The notes below the pieces were generated by a model that searched no databases, had not been told where the DNA came from, and worked only from the letters and a program-made list of their open reading frames with translations. Of a stretch of 64,000 bases of DNA, positions 8,986-19,200 are shown in pieces; within the stretch, counting starts at the first letter, position 1, and every line of letters begins with the position of its first letter. Origin of the DNA: an uncultured Coxiella sp. (lineage in GTDB: Bacteria > Pseudomonadota > Gammaproteobacteria > Coxiellales > Coxiellaceae); assembly GCA_902623005.1 (NCBI GenBank), contig CACNSC010000006.1:1-64000 (forward strand), in the 5' to 3' direction. The translations under genes were made by a program, and so were the position numbers.

Positions 8986-9154
8986 GGGGGGGGAGCTCGT
9001 TGAGGATTGACGCCCTCCGGGTCTTTGGGGCTAGGTGGTCGGTCTCGCAAATGCTTTAGGAATCTAAACAAACGTTAGAATACACACCACATTTTTAGCA
9101 GACTAACCTGTATGGATAATGTTGACGCAGAAAACGCCAATCCTCAACAAGCCT
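8986..9154 (-). ncRNA. ssrS: Structured RNA with 6S RNA architecture
   Basis: Candidate 6S RNA of about 169 nt. Read on the minus strand, bases 9152-9124 pair with 9023-8995 as a 29-bp closing stem with one C-C mismatch. Several pairs are G-U, which work only in the minus-strand transcript. Next comes an asymmetric open bubble (about 15 and 12 nt), then an imperfect apical stem (GGTTAGTCT with AGACCGACC). Long stem, central bubble and apical stem is the layout by which 6S RNA mimics an open promoter and binds sigma70 RNA polymerase. A consensus -10 precedes it. I cannot match primary sequence to known 6S RNAs, and there is no U-run terminator or neighbouring fthC gene. Confidence 0.6.
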
Positions 9155-9160
9155 ACTTTC

Positions 9161-9188
9161 ATTATAGCTGAGTGGATCAATAATTCAA
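9161..9188 (-). promoter_or_regulatory. Sigma70 promoter of the 6S-like RNA
   Basis: On the minus strand TTGAAT (9183-9188), a 16-base spacer, and a perfect TATAAT (9161-9166). This puts the start near 9154, two bases before the first paired base of the RNA's closing stem. Confidence 0.6.
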
Positions 9189-9235
9189 TAAAACTATAAG
9201 AATTATTACCTAAGAGATTGATATAATTCAGTTTT

Positions 9236-9607
9236 TTATGATCCGCGAGGATTGGCTATTCTAACAACTAGGCTTCTACCATTGAGGTCTTTACCGTGCA
9301 TTTTTAAGGCTTTTTTTGCGGACTTCGGGGATTCAAAAGTGACGAAACCAAAGCCTTTTGAACGGCGTGATTGCGGATGATTAATGATGCGCGCAGTCGT
9401 TATTTCACCAAAAGCACTGAATGCTTCCTTGAGTTGATAATCGCGCAATGAGTAAGACAGATTACCGACATACAACTGACAGCTACTTTCCGTGTTGGCA
9501 TCTGAGTAAGCATGTGCACCTCGACTCTTTCTTTTAATTACGATAAATAAAACCAGCGCGATGAGCGCAATGACGATAACGGTGATCCAAATGGCAGCAG
9601 TGTTCAT
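9236..9607 (-). CDS. Membrane-anchored RRM RNA-binding protein
   Basis: 123-residue protein with an N-terminal membrane helix (about residues 7-24), a short basic stop-transfer stretch (KRKSRG), then a single RNA recognition motif. RNP2 LYVGNL is at 45-50 and RNP1 KGFGFVTF at 84-91; the aromatic residues that stack on RNA are present. ATG at 9607 is preferred to an upstream extension because the membrane helix then starts at the N-terminus. Small soluble RRM proteins are common in bacteria; tethering one to the inner membrane is unusual. It might recruit transcripts or RNases to the membrane, but that is speculation. Confidence 0.8.
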   Translation of the reverse strand: MNTAAIWITVIVIALIALVLFIVIKRKSRGAHAYSDANTESSCQLYVGNLSYSLRDYQLKEAFSAFGEITTARIINHPQSRRSKGFGFVTFESPKSAKKALKMHGKDLNGRSLVVRIANPRGS

Positions 9608-9697
9608 GATAACTCTCTGTTGTAAATGAAGGGAAAAAACCAGCCGAGATTCTAGCGGTATTCTTTTCAAAGCTCAATGGCCATTTGTCTGGTTGGA

Positions 9698-10387
9698 TTA
9701 TTTAACTCGATAACAGAAATCTGCAATACGATGACCTAGGCGTAAGCCTCTTTTCTCAAATTTGGTTTCATTAATTCGACTCTGCATGTGATTAGAATGG
9801 GCTTCTGGCTCAGCCAAAACAAATTCATTCGATGCCTGTAATAGGCTATCAATGTGTTCGGCATAATGCGCCCAATCGGTAGCGATACGCAGCTGTCCAG
9901 AAACGACAATTTTTTGTGCTAATAAGCTTAAAAAGTCCGATTGGATCAAGCGTCGCTTATGGTGTTTCTTTTTATGCCAAGGGTCAGGAAATAGAATCTG
10001 TACGCTGTCTAGTGAGTGGTCTTTGACGTGATGTTTAAGTACTTCGATGGCATCGTGTTGAATCACGCGTAAATTGCTGAGCTGATTCTCTGCGGCGAGA
10101 GCAATGCAGGCTCCAACGCCTGGTGGGTGAACTTCGATACCAATAAAATTAATTTCAGGTCTTGACCGAGCAAGCTGAACCAGAGAGTCACCCATGCCGA
10201 AACCTATTTCCAACACGGTTTTGGCTGTTGGAGAAAAGCAGTCGGTGATGTCGTCAAGTGAGTCATTGAGGCTGATGAGGTACTTATCGCCGTGTTGTTC
10301 GATGGCTAGACGTTGGCGAGCCGTCATGCGGCTGGCTCTGATCACAAAGCTTCGAATTGACCGTTGTGGAGTTTGCGTCTCGGGCAT
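9698..10387 (-). CDS. trmB: tRNA (guanine-N7-)-methyltransferase
   Basis: SAM-dependent enzyme that makes m7G46 in tRNA variable loops. The 229-residue protein has the SAM-binding motif VLEIGFGMGDSLVQLA, the acidic IGIEVHPPGVGACI segment and the family signature LFPDPWHKKKHHKRRL. The C-terminus carries TKFEKRGLRLGH. Length is normal for the family. It is divergent from mutY, with about 80 bases between the starts, an arrangement compatible with a shared regulatory region. Confidence 0.96.
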   Translation of the reverse strand: MPETQTPQRSIRSFVIRASRMTARQRLAIEQHGDKYLISLNDSLDDITDCFSPTAKTVLEIGFGMGDSLVQLARSRPEINFIGIEVHPPGVGACIALAAENQLSNLRVIQHDAIEVLKHHVKDHSLDSVQILFPDPWHKKKHHKRRLIQSDFLSLLAQKIVVSGQLRIATDWAHYAEHIDSLLQASNEFVLAEPEAHSNHMQSRINETKFEKRGLRLGHRIADFCYRVK

Positions 10388-10468
10388 TTTTCAGTGATAC
10401 TCGCTGCGTTTTTTATTGGCATCGAACGTTAGCAAGACCACTCAACTAAAGCAAGGATTTGGAAATTC

Positions 10469-11536
10469 ATGCCCTCGGACTTACTTCATACTGATTTCAG
10501 TCAACGCATCATTGCATGGTACCACCGCTGTGGACGTAAGACATTGCCTTGGCAGCAGCGAATTACACCTTATCGTGTTTATGTGTCCGAAATTATGTTG
10601 CAACAAACTCAAGTGAGCACGGTGATTCCCTATTACCAAGCTTTTATGAAGCGTTTTCCGACAGTGAAGTCTTTAGCATTGGCAGATCAAGACGATGTCA
10701 TGCACCAGTGGTCAGGGCTTGGGTACTACAGTCGCGCTCGCAATTTGCACCAAACAGCAAAAATTATCCATACAGACTTCCGTGGTCGCTTCCCAAAACG
10801 GCTTGATTCACTGATGGCACTGCCAGGTATTGGTCGTTCTACAGCAGGTGCGATTCTGTCATTATCGATGCAAATTTCAGCACCAATTCTAGATGGTAAT
10901 GTCAAGCGCGTGCTAGCGCGGCACCACGCGATTGGAGGCTGGCCGGGAAAAACTGACACACTGAAGCGTTTATGGTCGGTCAGTGAGGCAGTAACACCCA
11001 GCCATGACACGCATTTCTTTAATCAAGCCATGATGGATATTGGTGCGACTGTTTGTACACGCAAGTCACCTAATTGTGAGATATGCCCGGTTAAAAGTAG
11101 TTGTAAGGCCAGTCGATCAGGCACTACCGATCAGTACCCGGGACGTAAGCCCAAAAGTCAGTCTCGACGTCAAGAACACAGCCGTTTTCTATTACTGATC
11201 AGCGAGCACGGTGTTTTGTTGCAAAAAAGACCTGATAGTGGCATCTGGGGAGGCTTGTGGTGCTTTCCAGAGCTCGGTGAGCATGACGACCTGGAAGCAC
11301 ATTGTCAAAATCAATACCAGCTGACGTGTCTACAGCAAACACCTTTGCCGGTATTTAAGCACATTTTCAGTCACTATGATTTATTTATTCAGCCTATTAT
11401 TGTGCGGGTCAAGCCCGCCCAGCAACAACTAGACCCTTTATTACAAATTTGGTATAAGGTCGATCAAACCTTGCCTGGAGGCGTTGCGACACCAACCACA
11501 CGGCTCCTGCAACAACATCAAGAGGTAATCCAATGA
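10469..11536 (+). CDS. mutY: A/G-specific adenine DNA glycosylase
   Basis: Removes adenine mispaired with 8-oxoguanine. The 355-residue protein shows the helix-hairpin-helix [13 protein letters not shown], the catalytic Asp in [13 protein letters not shown], and the [4Fe-4S] ligands C-x6-C-x2-C-x5-C ([17 protein letters not shown]). A NUDIX-like 8-oxoG-recognition domain follows ([12 protein letters not shown]). The stop codon overlaps the start of yggX by 4 bases (ATGA), the usual pairing of these oxidative-stress genes. Confidence 0.96.
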   Translation: MPSDLLHTDFSQRIIAWYHRCGRKTLPWQQRITPYRVYVSEIMLQQTQVSTVIPYYQAFMKRFPTVKSLALADQDDVMHQWSGLGYYSRARNLHQTAKIIHTDFRGRFPKRLDSLMALPGIGRSTAGAILSLSMQISAPILDGNVKRVLARHHAIGGWPGKTDTLKRLWSVSEAVTPSHDTHFFNQAMMDIGATVCTRKSPNCEICPVKSSCKASRSGTTDQYPGRKPKSQSRRQEHSRFLLLISEHGVLLQKRPDSGIWGGLWCFPELGEHDDLEAHCQNQYQLTCLQQTPLPVFKHIFSHYDLFIQPIIVRVKPAQQQLDPLLQIWYKVDQTLPGGVATPTTRLLQQHQEVIQ

Positions 11537-11808
11537 CACGAATGGTTTTTTGTCAAAAGCTGCATCAAGAACTGGCGGGCATGGATGCAGCGCCCTACCC
11601 CAGCGATTTAGGACAACGTATTTACGAGCACATTTCTCAGCAGGCTTGGGAAGCTTGGATCAACCATCAAACCATGTTGATTAATGAATATCGACTCAGT
11701 CTTCTTGATCCAAAGTCCAAAGCATTTCTGTTGGAAGAAATGGAAAAGTTTTTATTTGGTGGCGGTAGTGCTAAACCACCTGGCTATCAAGACAGTGACT
11801 CTGATTAA
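11533..11808 (+). CDS. yggX: Fe(2+)-trafficking protein YggX
   Basis: Small (91 aa) cytosolic protein that protects iron-sulfur clusters from oxidation. The family signature is clear: VFCQKL with the conserved Cys 7, [32 protein letters not shown] and MEKFLFG. It is translationally coupled to mutY, whose iron-sulfur cluster it may help protect. A short acidic tail (YQDSDSD) extends past the conserved core. Confidence 0.95.
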   Translation: MTRMVFCQKLHQELAGMDAAPYPSDLGQRIYEHISQQAWEAWINHQTMLINEYRLSLLDPKSKAFLLEEMEKFLFGGGSAKPPGYQDSDSD

Positions 11809-11814
11809 CACCAC

Positions 11815-12645
11815 ATGCAGACACCATCGCTTAACACAGCAATCTTTTGGATTTGGCTACCTGATATCATGCCAACTAAGTACGTTGCGAATATAGAAAA
11901 AACCGTTGCAAACTTCGAAGATTGTGATTTTTACTGCATATGCAACACCGAGCTGAATCATCATCTACCTCAAAACGTGCGTTTAATTGCGCTTGATGAA
12001 GTAAGGCGTCGGCTACATTCGTCCGCTTTTGATGCTACTGCATGCATTGAATTTATCGACCATCATGAGGATTTAATGTCAAAAAGCCTCGACGACCGTA
12101 AAATTATGCGATGCCCTGAGCAAGCTAGACACTATGATTATGATACGTATGTCATGCTCAGTGATTTATTGCGAGTTCATGCTAGTCTTTTACTGCATGA
12201 GCAACAGTATCACAATACACTTTACTTAGATGCAGACATTGATCCTGGTTCATCAATGATTAATTTGAGTGATTGGTTTCCAAGTACATCCACCATTAAA
12301 CTAAGTCGCGAAGAATCGATGATTGATTTTGATATTTTGGGGGTCGCTCAACAGGCTGTTGGATTTCTGCATCGCTTGCAACAGCATCAAGCGAAAATGA
12401 TAGCGCAGCCCTTTCGTGATGCAAATGGCTTCTTAAATCGCGCTCTATTCAATCCGATTGCAAAAGAAATCATGATAATTCCGAAGCAAGTGGATTTTAT
12501 TGAAAAACGTCGTGACTGCATTGTATCGAGTAACGATTTATCAGGTGTACATGCCAATCGGTTTTGGAAATTTCCATCGCATCAAGCAAGATTTCCATCA
12601 CACGCTTTGGCAGTATCAAGCGAACCTGCTGTAGTTTTTAGTTAA
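11815..12645 (+). CDS. DXD-motif glycosyltransferase, toxin/effector type
   Basis: 276-residue protein resembling the sugar-binding DXD glycosyltransferase group that includes large clostridial toxins and some Legionella effectors. N-terminal IFWIWLPD matches the conserved I-W entry strand. VMLSDLLRVHASLLL followed by TLYLDADID supplies the (S)D-x-x-R helix and the metal-binding DXD. It would transfer a sugar from a nucleotide sugar, target unknown. It starts 6 bases after yggX with no clear ribosome binding site, so it may be co-transcribed with mutY-yggX; a cargo gene appended to a core operon is odd. Its 3' end overlaps the convergent gene by 8 bases. Effector status is inferred. Confidence 0.65.
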   Translation: MQTPSLNTAIFWIWLPDIMPTKYVANIEKTVANFEDCDFYCICNTELNHHLPQNVRLIALDEVRRRLHSSAFDATACIEFIDHHEDLMSKSLDDRKIMRCPEQARHYDYDTYVMLSDLLRVHASLLLHEQQYHNTLYLDADIDPGSSMINLSDWFPSTSTIKLSREESMIDFDILGVAQQAVGFLHRLQQHQAKMIAQPFRDANGFLNRALFNPIAKEIMIIPKQVDFIEKRRDCIVSSNDLSGVHANRFWKFPSHQARFPSHALAVSSEPAVVFS

Positions 12646-13288
12646 TACTTGGGTGTGTGGTAGTTGCTCTCGGGTAACTGTGAGTCACTTCTTCTGCTAT
12701 CACTAAATCGGTATCTCCAGTAACTGGCTCAGTGATGATGCTACTAATGTCCACATATGACGCTTGAAAAAGCTGAGCACCTGATGAGCGATGGGTATCA
12801 CTGCTTGGCGATAACGCACCTTGAGTGGATAGCATTGTTGTTTCTGCAAGTGACATGTTAGACGATATGATATCTTGATCAATCCCATTGAATATTACTT
12901 GGAATTGATTGGATAAGCGCAGCCATAAACGATCTGACGCAGGCTTTTTTAAGCTAAGATCACGGTCTATTTCAGCCATGATTGCCATTGCTGAACAAAA
13001 GAGATTGATCATGTGATCCCATTTAATGTGGTAGTGCATAATCCGTTCTGTAGGTTTATTGGGTACAATTGAAGTGACCGTCACTGTCGCCACATGGTCT
13101 AAAAGACGGTTGATTAATTCAATAATTAAGCTGGTTTGTGTTAAGCGCTCAAGTATCACGCTCTGGTTGTTATAGTTGCGTAAAGCCAATAATAAGTCAT
13201 TCAATTGATCGTAGCGCTGTTGAGTGATGAGCATAAAATGATTAGCAGCAGGTAATTCTATGGTTGATTGGTGATTATTTCTATGCAT
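12638..13288 (-). CDS. Uncharacterised protein, 216 aa
   Basis: No family recognised. The first 140 residues look helical and soluble, with a Leu-rich stretch (LNDLLLALRNYNNQSVILE). The C-terminal 70 are rich in Ser, Thr and Ala and probably disordered. No signal peptide or membrane segment is visible. It overlaps the convergent glycosyltransferase gene by 8 bases. The Ser/Thr-rich tail resembles those of other accessory proteins in this window, but that is weak evidence for any shared role. Confidence 0.6.
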   Translation of the reverse strand: MHRNNHQSTIELPAANHFMLITQQRYDQLNDLLLALRNYNNQSVILERLTQTSLIIELINRLLDHVATVTVTSIVPNKPTERIMHYHIKWDHMINLFCSAMAIMAEIDRDLSLKKPASDRLWLRLSNQFQVIFNGIDQDIISSNMSLAETTMLSTQGALSPSSDTHRSSGAQLFQASYVDISSIITEPVTGDTDLVIAEEVTHSYPRATTTHPSIN

Positions 13289-13356
13289 GATCTTTAAATA
13301 CAGTTGTTGCTAAATAGGTGTCGTGTAGACGTGTTATTATTTGATTATATGAGAAT

Positions 13357-14721
13357 TTATTGGGTGATCTGTGGCGGTAAAATATGTTGCATTTTAATTC
13401 GTTTTCGCCATGTATTTCTCGTTAGATAAAGACACATTATGGAGGTCAGTAAGTTGGACAGCATAAAAGCAAAAAATATTCCGATGTATCCAAATGCATG
13501 GCTCAGCAATAGGCATAGGGGCACGAATAAAATTCCTAAACGCAGGCAAGTCACACCCGTTGATATGAGCGGTTTACCAATCGCATTAAAATTAGAGTTA
13601 GTCATCATGATGATACCCCATGATGCATAGCTGCATGGCAATACACAAAGATACAAAGTGGCGACGTGAAGGATTGAAATGTCATGACTAAAACAAAGCG
13701 ATAATGCATGGCCAAAAATTAGTAATGCTGCAGTAATAATTAGCCCCCAAAGAACACAGGCACAGAAGCTAATCTTAAGAGTGCTATAACTGCGATTAAA
13801 CAAGGTCGCTCCAAAATTTTGACCAATGATGGGGCCGACACTACCTGATAACGCGAATAACGGCACCACAGCCAATAACTCGATGCGTGATGCAATTCCA
13901 TAACCTGCAACAACGCTATCGCCATAGCGGGCTAAGAGATGAACCAAAAACATGGTTGCCAGAGGCCCAATAGCATTGGTCATAATCGCCGGAATAGCAA
14001 TTTTGATAATGTCATTAGCTTGTTTTGTAAAATTCGATACTTTGATCGTAAGGCAACAACGCTCTGGGAATGCAAGTTGATGGATGAGTCTGATAATCCA
14101 TACGGATGTAATTAACCGTGCAATAACACCTGCTAACGCAGAGCCAACAATTCCCCAGTCAAAAACAAAGATTAATAACGGTGACAGGGCTAGGTTGACT
14201 AAACAACTGATTATTTGTATGCGTGCCACTTTAACGGGGTGTCCATAGACGCGAAGTATGTTACTGCCAACAAAGTTAGTTAAAACAAAAAGAAAGCCGA
14301 AAAACCAAGTAGTCAAAAAAGCCTTTATAGCTGGTTGATAAATATGAGACGCACCTAAAACGTGACCAACCCAATGTGTGGTTAGCCAGCTTACTGGTAA
14401 AAGACCAATAGCGATTAGCAGTATCATGTATGCCAATGTGACAATAATGGTTTGAGCCTTCACAGTATCGCCAGCACCAATGCAACGTGAGAGTACCGAA
14501 GCTGCTGCAATTCCCAGGCCATTGGCAATCATTTGAAATAAGGTCACAACAGGAAAACAAAAACTAACAGCAACTAGGGTAATGTCACTATAATGTGCAA
14601 GGAAAATTGTATCTACAGCAATAAAACTTAAGTTCATAAAGATCGTAATCATCGCCGGTAAAGAGAGCTGGGCCAAGTAACGCTTTAAGGAGCCTTGAGT
14701 GTATTTAGCGAGAGCAGACAT
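13357..14721 (-). CDS. MATE family multidrug/cation efflux transporter
   Basis: 454-residue inner-membrane transporter with twelve predicted helices in two MATE repeats. Characteristic stretches are IFMNLSFIAVDTIFLAHYS, GLGIAAASVLSRCIGAGD and, in the second half, PLFALSGSVGPIIGQNFGA. It would export drugs or metabolites in exchange for Na+ or H+. The ATG at 14721 is chosen over a TTG at 14736; neither has a good ribosome binding site. It stands alone between orphan genes. The substrate cannot be told from sequence. Confidence 0.9.
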   Translation of the reverse strand: MSALAKYTQGSLKRYLAQLSLPAMITIFMNLSFIAVDTIFLAHYSDITLVAVSFCFPVVTLFQMIANGLGIAAASVLSRCIGAGDTVKAQTIIVTLAYMILLIAIGLLPVSWLTTHWVGHVLGASHIYQPAIKAFLTTWFFGFLFVLTNFVGSNILRVYGHPVKVARIQIISCLVNLALSPLLIFVFDWGIVGSALAGVIARLITSVWIIRLIHQLAFPERCCLTIKVSNFTKQANDIIKIAIPAIMTNAIGPLATMFLVHLLARYGDSVVAGYGIASRIELLAVVPLFALSGSVGPIIGQNFGATLFNRSYSTLKISFCACVLWGLIITAALLIFGHALSLCFSHDISILHVATLYLCVLPCSYASWGIIMMTNSNFNAIGKPLISTGVTCLRLGILFVPLCLLLSHAFGYIGIFFAFMLSNLLTSIMCLYLTRNTWRKRIKMQHILPPQITQ

Positions 14722-14908
14722 GTTGAGAAGCACCAATGTAAAAAAACAAAGCCAATGCTGTGTGGTAATAGATTTTTAGGACAAATAGCTAAGATTTAAC
14801 TGCAGTCACCCTACCGTCATCAGTCAATATATGCAAGTGCAAAGTAGCGCTTAATAATGGCATAAGCTAACCATCACCACATAAGATAAATCTTAATACA
14901 GCGTCAAA

Positions 14909-15889
14909 TTATGCCACGGCGTTAAGTATCTGACTGCGCTCAGTTTCAATCATGACGGCAAGAGCCCGCCACTCTTCTCTGTCAAAGACGGGGTCATAAC
15001 TGGGCGAGCGTGATCTAGTTGTCTGTGTGTGATCCTTTTTGAGAATAGATTTACTATCCTTAAAAAGGCTTGTAGCGGTGGTTGTACTTGGTGAATCATT
15101 AAGCTTAATCTCAGCGATATCAAGCTCAGGATCACTCTGCAAGAAATCAGCCATTGACGTATTTCTCAGTAATTGCAAATTACTTTGGTCAGATCGGCTT
15201 GAAAAAAAACTCAAGAGATCACCGCACTTAAACGATACGCCTTGCATTAGGTTTATGCAGTGACATCTAACAACAAAACGACTGCTTGATTGAGTGATAT
15301 ATAGATCAAGCAATGCGCTCAATACTCGTTTCTGGTCTGATGTTTCGTAACGATAAACCAACTCAAGGCAGGCTTTTCGCTCTTCCCATGATGTAACAAT
15401 CTCACTGAGTTGTTTGATACGATTACTTTCATGTGTAGCCGTATTGATGGATGACTTGATTAATACGACCGCAGCCAGCTTGTCAAATAGGTCGCACATC
15501 AATAAGTCTGAGTTTTTATAGCTCTTGAAGCGCAGAAAGTTATTTGCGGAATTTTTGTAAAGTATGTCATGAAAGACTTTGATAGCACTGAACACAAACT
15601 GGGCTTGTTTAAGCGTCTCGTCTTCGTCAATTCTATAAAACTGCAATGATCCGTTATTTCTACTTTCTTTCCAGCATATTCTTCGGTGCATGCCGTATGA
15701 CATAATCTGTGCCAAAGAGAACAGTGACATGTTGTCATATTGATTATTTATCTTGTATTGGCGAAGAAATTTTTTTATGGCATGGAGAATATGAAGTTGC
15801 AGCAATGGGTAACCCTCTACGATAGCTTTGTTGGTTGATAATGATAGTAAGCGGGGAGAAATGTCGTTTTTTAAAAGTCTGCGTATCAT
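14909..15889 (-). CDS. Uncharacterised protein, paralogue A of the gene at 62418
   Basis: 326 residues, no known family, but clearly related to the protein encoded at 62418-63410. Shared landmarks: SYGMHR (64-69) followed by a Trp and an NG, QAQFVFSAIK (95-104), DLFDKLAAVVL (133-143), and YRYETSDQKRV further on. The conserved region is predicted helical. The C-terminal 80 residues are Ser/Thr-rich and include SRSPSYDPVFD. No signal peptide or membrane span. No clear ribosome binding site before ATG 15889. Lone gene between a MATE transporter and mfd. Confidence 0.7.
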   Translation of the reverse strand: MIRRLLKNDISPRLLSLSTNKAIVEGYPLLQLHILHAIKKFLRQYKINNQYDNMSLFSLAQIMSYGMHRRICWKESRNNGSLQFYRIDEDETLKQAQFVFSAIKVFHDILYKNSANNFLRFKSYKNSDLLMCDLFDKLAAVVLIKSSINTATHESNRIKQLSEIVTSWEERKACLELVYRYETSDQKRVLSALLDLYITQSSSRFVVRCHCINLMQGVSFKCGDLLSFFSSRSDQSNLQLLRNTSMADFLQSDPELDIAEIKLNDSPSTTTATSLFKDSKSILKKDHTQTTRSRSPSYDPVFDREEWRALAVMIETERSQILNAVA

Positions 15890-16165
15890 AGTGTGAAATT
15901 ATCAAAAAACCAAATAGTGCGGTAACAAGCCTCTTGAATCACTTTTGGTAAAACTTAGTGTGGATGGTTTGGTGTGAGTTGGTAGCGTATCGATGCGTGT
16001 ATTTGATGGTCGTCGAATTATCGATATTATTGCCATATCCTTCCAGCATCGAAGCTTGAGTAACATCAAGACTCGACTTGAAACGCTGATTTATTTAAGT
16101 CACTGTTTTTATTATCAAAAGTTCTATTTGAAATCATTACCCATCAGCCTATCTGGACCTTTTAG
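15890..16165. other. Intergenic region before mfd, nothing recognised
   Basis: Divergent upstream region of the orphan at 15889 and of mfd. Apart from the mfd promoter that follows, I see no gene, strong hairpin or repeat. Confidence 0.5.
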
Positions 16166-16194
16166 GTGACAGCGTTGACGACTCACTATAGAAT
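16166..16194 (+). promoter_or_regulatory. Sigma70 promoter of mfd
   Basis: GTGACA (16166-16171) and TAGAAT (16189-16194) are each one base off consensus and stand 17 bases apart. The start would fall near 16201, about 20 bases before the ATG. The spacer happens to contain a 14-base match to the T7 phage promoter core (16178-16191). Confidence 0.6.
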
Positions 16195-16223
16195 GCCTGC
16201 CAGAAAAAAAGGAACATAAATTA

Positions 16224-19200
16224 ATGGCTGATTTACTCAAACCGATCATGCCCGAATCCCATCAACGTCAACACCGATGGGGCGGGTTAGTATTCAGTGC
16301 GCGTGCACTTGCCTGTGCTGAATTAGCAAAGCATGCCTCGTCACCATTGTGTGTGATTACCCAGGACATTCAGAGTGCCGAGCAGTTGCGTCGCGAGTTA
16401 CCATTTTTTTTAAGCAAAGAGATACCTCTTTGGCACTTTGCCGATCGTGAAACCCTGCCCTACGATTTATTTTCACCGCATCAAGACCTGATCTCTGAGC
16501 GTCTACAGGTTTTATCAGCCCTCCCGCAGATGTCACGCGGCATTGTTATTGCTGCACTACCGACTATTATGCATCGCTTACCTCCGCGTTCGCATCTCAG
16601 CGCACACAGTTTACAACTTGCGGTTGATCAGAAACTTAACGTGGCAGATTTTCGTCAGCAACTGGTCTTGGGGGGCTATCGTCACGTCCATCAGGTCATG
16701 GAGCATGGTGAGTTTTTAGTTCGTGGCTCCTTGATTGATCTCTTCCCCATGGGCTGCAAACTGCCAATCCGAATTGAGTTGTTTGATGACAGTATCGATA
16801 GTCTGCGTACGTTTGATCCTGACAGTCAACGTACAGTTGAGAAGATTAATCAACTCACTATTCTACCCGCACAGGAATATGCATTTGATGAAGCGGCTAT
16901 TAGTCATTTTAGACAAGCATGGCGGTCTTGTTTTGCAGGGAATCCTTTAGATTGTCCAAGTTACGAGGCAATTTCTGAAGGCCGTCATTGTGCAGGGATA
17001 GAAATGTACTTGCCTTTGTTTTTTTCAGAAACAGCAAGTTTCATGGATTATTTACCCGAGAAGACTCAGATTATTCAGTACGGATCATTAACTACCAGTG
17101 CTCAGCAATTTGGTCAAGAGGTTGATCACCGTTACGAACAATACCGCTTTGATCAATCACGTCCGTTGTTGGCTCCAGATCAACTCTATCTCGATCAATC
17201 CACTATGTTTTCTACATTGAAAAATTTTCCCAACATCAAGATTGAGTCTGGAGCGACAGATCGTGCGCACGAGCAATATCAAACTAGTGCGTTACCTGAT
17301 TTTATCACTACCGATCAAAAAGCCTTGCCCTATCAAGTTTTTGTCGACTGGTATCAGAATTATGACGGCAGAGTGCTGTTTGTTGCAGAGACTGCGGGTC
17401 GGCGTGAGGTCATGCAGCAACAATTAGCAGCGGTTGGTTGCGCAGTGACTTGTTGCGATCATTGGCAAGCCTTTTTAGAATCGTCCGAATCGGTTTGCCT
17501 TACCATTGCAAATTTAGATCATGGATTTATCGATGCCCAACACCGATTTTGCTTGATTACCGAGTCGGATATTCACAGTGAATATGTCGCGCAACGGCGT
17601 AAACGTCGTCATGCCCATGCAACTGAGCAACATGCGATTATCAAACACCTCACTGAGCTCAGTGTTGGTGATTTGATTGTTCATTTGGACCATGGCATCG
17701 GTCGTTATACCGGTTTAGAAACCCTCAATACTCGAGGTGTTGATACCGAATTTCTTACCTTGCAATATGCCAATCAAGATAAAATCTTTGTCCCTGTGAC
17801 GGCACTCAATGTCATAAGTCGCTATAACGGTCAAGATAGCGAGCATGTATCATTGCATCGCCTTGGCTCACCCGTCTGGGAAAAAGCGAAACGTAAAGCT
17901 TCTGAGAAAGTAAGAGACGTGGCGGCTGAGCTTTTAGCCTTGCACGCCAAGCGTGAGGCGACACCAGGTCAAGCATTCACCATCGATGAGAGTGATTACC
18001 AACGCTTTAGAGCGGCTTTTCCGTTTGAAGAAACACCTGACCAATTAAATGCACTGGACGCTGTAAAAGCCGACATGATGGCAGCAAAGAGTATGGATCG
18101 CCTTGTTTGTGGCGATGTCGGTTTTGGTAAGACTGAAATCGCCATGCAGGCAGCATTCATTGCTGTAATGAATCATCAGCAAGTGTCTGTGTTAGTGCCG
18201 ACAACATTGTTGGCACAACAACATTACCAGTCATTTTGTGATCGCTTTGCTGACTGGCCAGTCCGCGTGGCAGTGGTCTCACGATTGCAAACACCCAAAC
18301 AACAAAAATTAACCTTACAGCAACTTGCCGACGGCCAAGTGGATATCATTGTTGGTACGCATAAGTTATTGCAACCAACCATACAGTTTAAACAACTGGG
18401 TTTGATTATTGTCGACGAAGAGCATCGTTTTGGTGTGCGACAAAAAGAAAAAATACAGGCATTGCGAGCAGAAGTTGATTTGCTCACCCTAACTGCAACG
18501 CCAATTCCGCGGACACTCAACATGGCCTTGTCCGGTACTCGTGATCTCTCGATTATTGCAACACCGCCCGCCAAACGTTTAGCCATTAAAACTTTTTTTC
18601 AACGATTTCAACCGGCAATCATTCAAGAAGCCATGCAACGTGAGTTACTTCGTGGTGGGCAACTGTATTTCTTGCACAACGACGTTGCCAGTATGGAAAC
18701 CATGAAAGAGCAATTGCAAACCATGGTACCCCAAGCTCGTATTGCGATTGCACATGGACAGATGAGTGAAAAAACTTTAGAGCGCGTGATGGCTGATTTT
18801 TATCACCAAAAATTTAATGTGCTATTGGCAACCACCATCATTGAATCTGGTATCGATGTACCTACGGCTAACACGATTCTTATCAACCGAGCCGATCGCT
18901 TTGGATTAGCTCAATTGCATCAAATTCGAGGACGAGTTGGTCGCTCACACCATCAGGCCTACGCATACTTATTGGTCGATGAGCCCAGTGCGATATCGTC
19001 CGATGCTAAAAAGCGCTTTGATGCGCTGCTGTCTCAAGATGATTTAGGTGCAGGCTTTTACTTGGCAACACATGACTTGGAGATACGCGGTGCTGGCGAA
19101 CTGTTAGGCGAAGGTCAAAGTGGGCATATGCAAGCGATTGGTTTTACCTTGTATATGGAGATGCTTGAACAGGCTGTGGATGCAATTAAAGCCGGCAAGC

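Noticed and set aside
16178-16191. A functional T7-type phage promoter
   Set aside because: No phage RNA polymerase or phage genes are present and the flanking T7 bases (TAAT, GGGAGA) are not matched; a sigma70 promoter explains the region.
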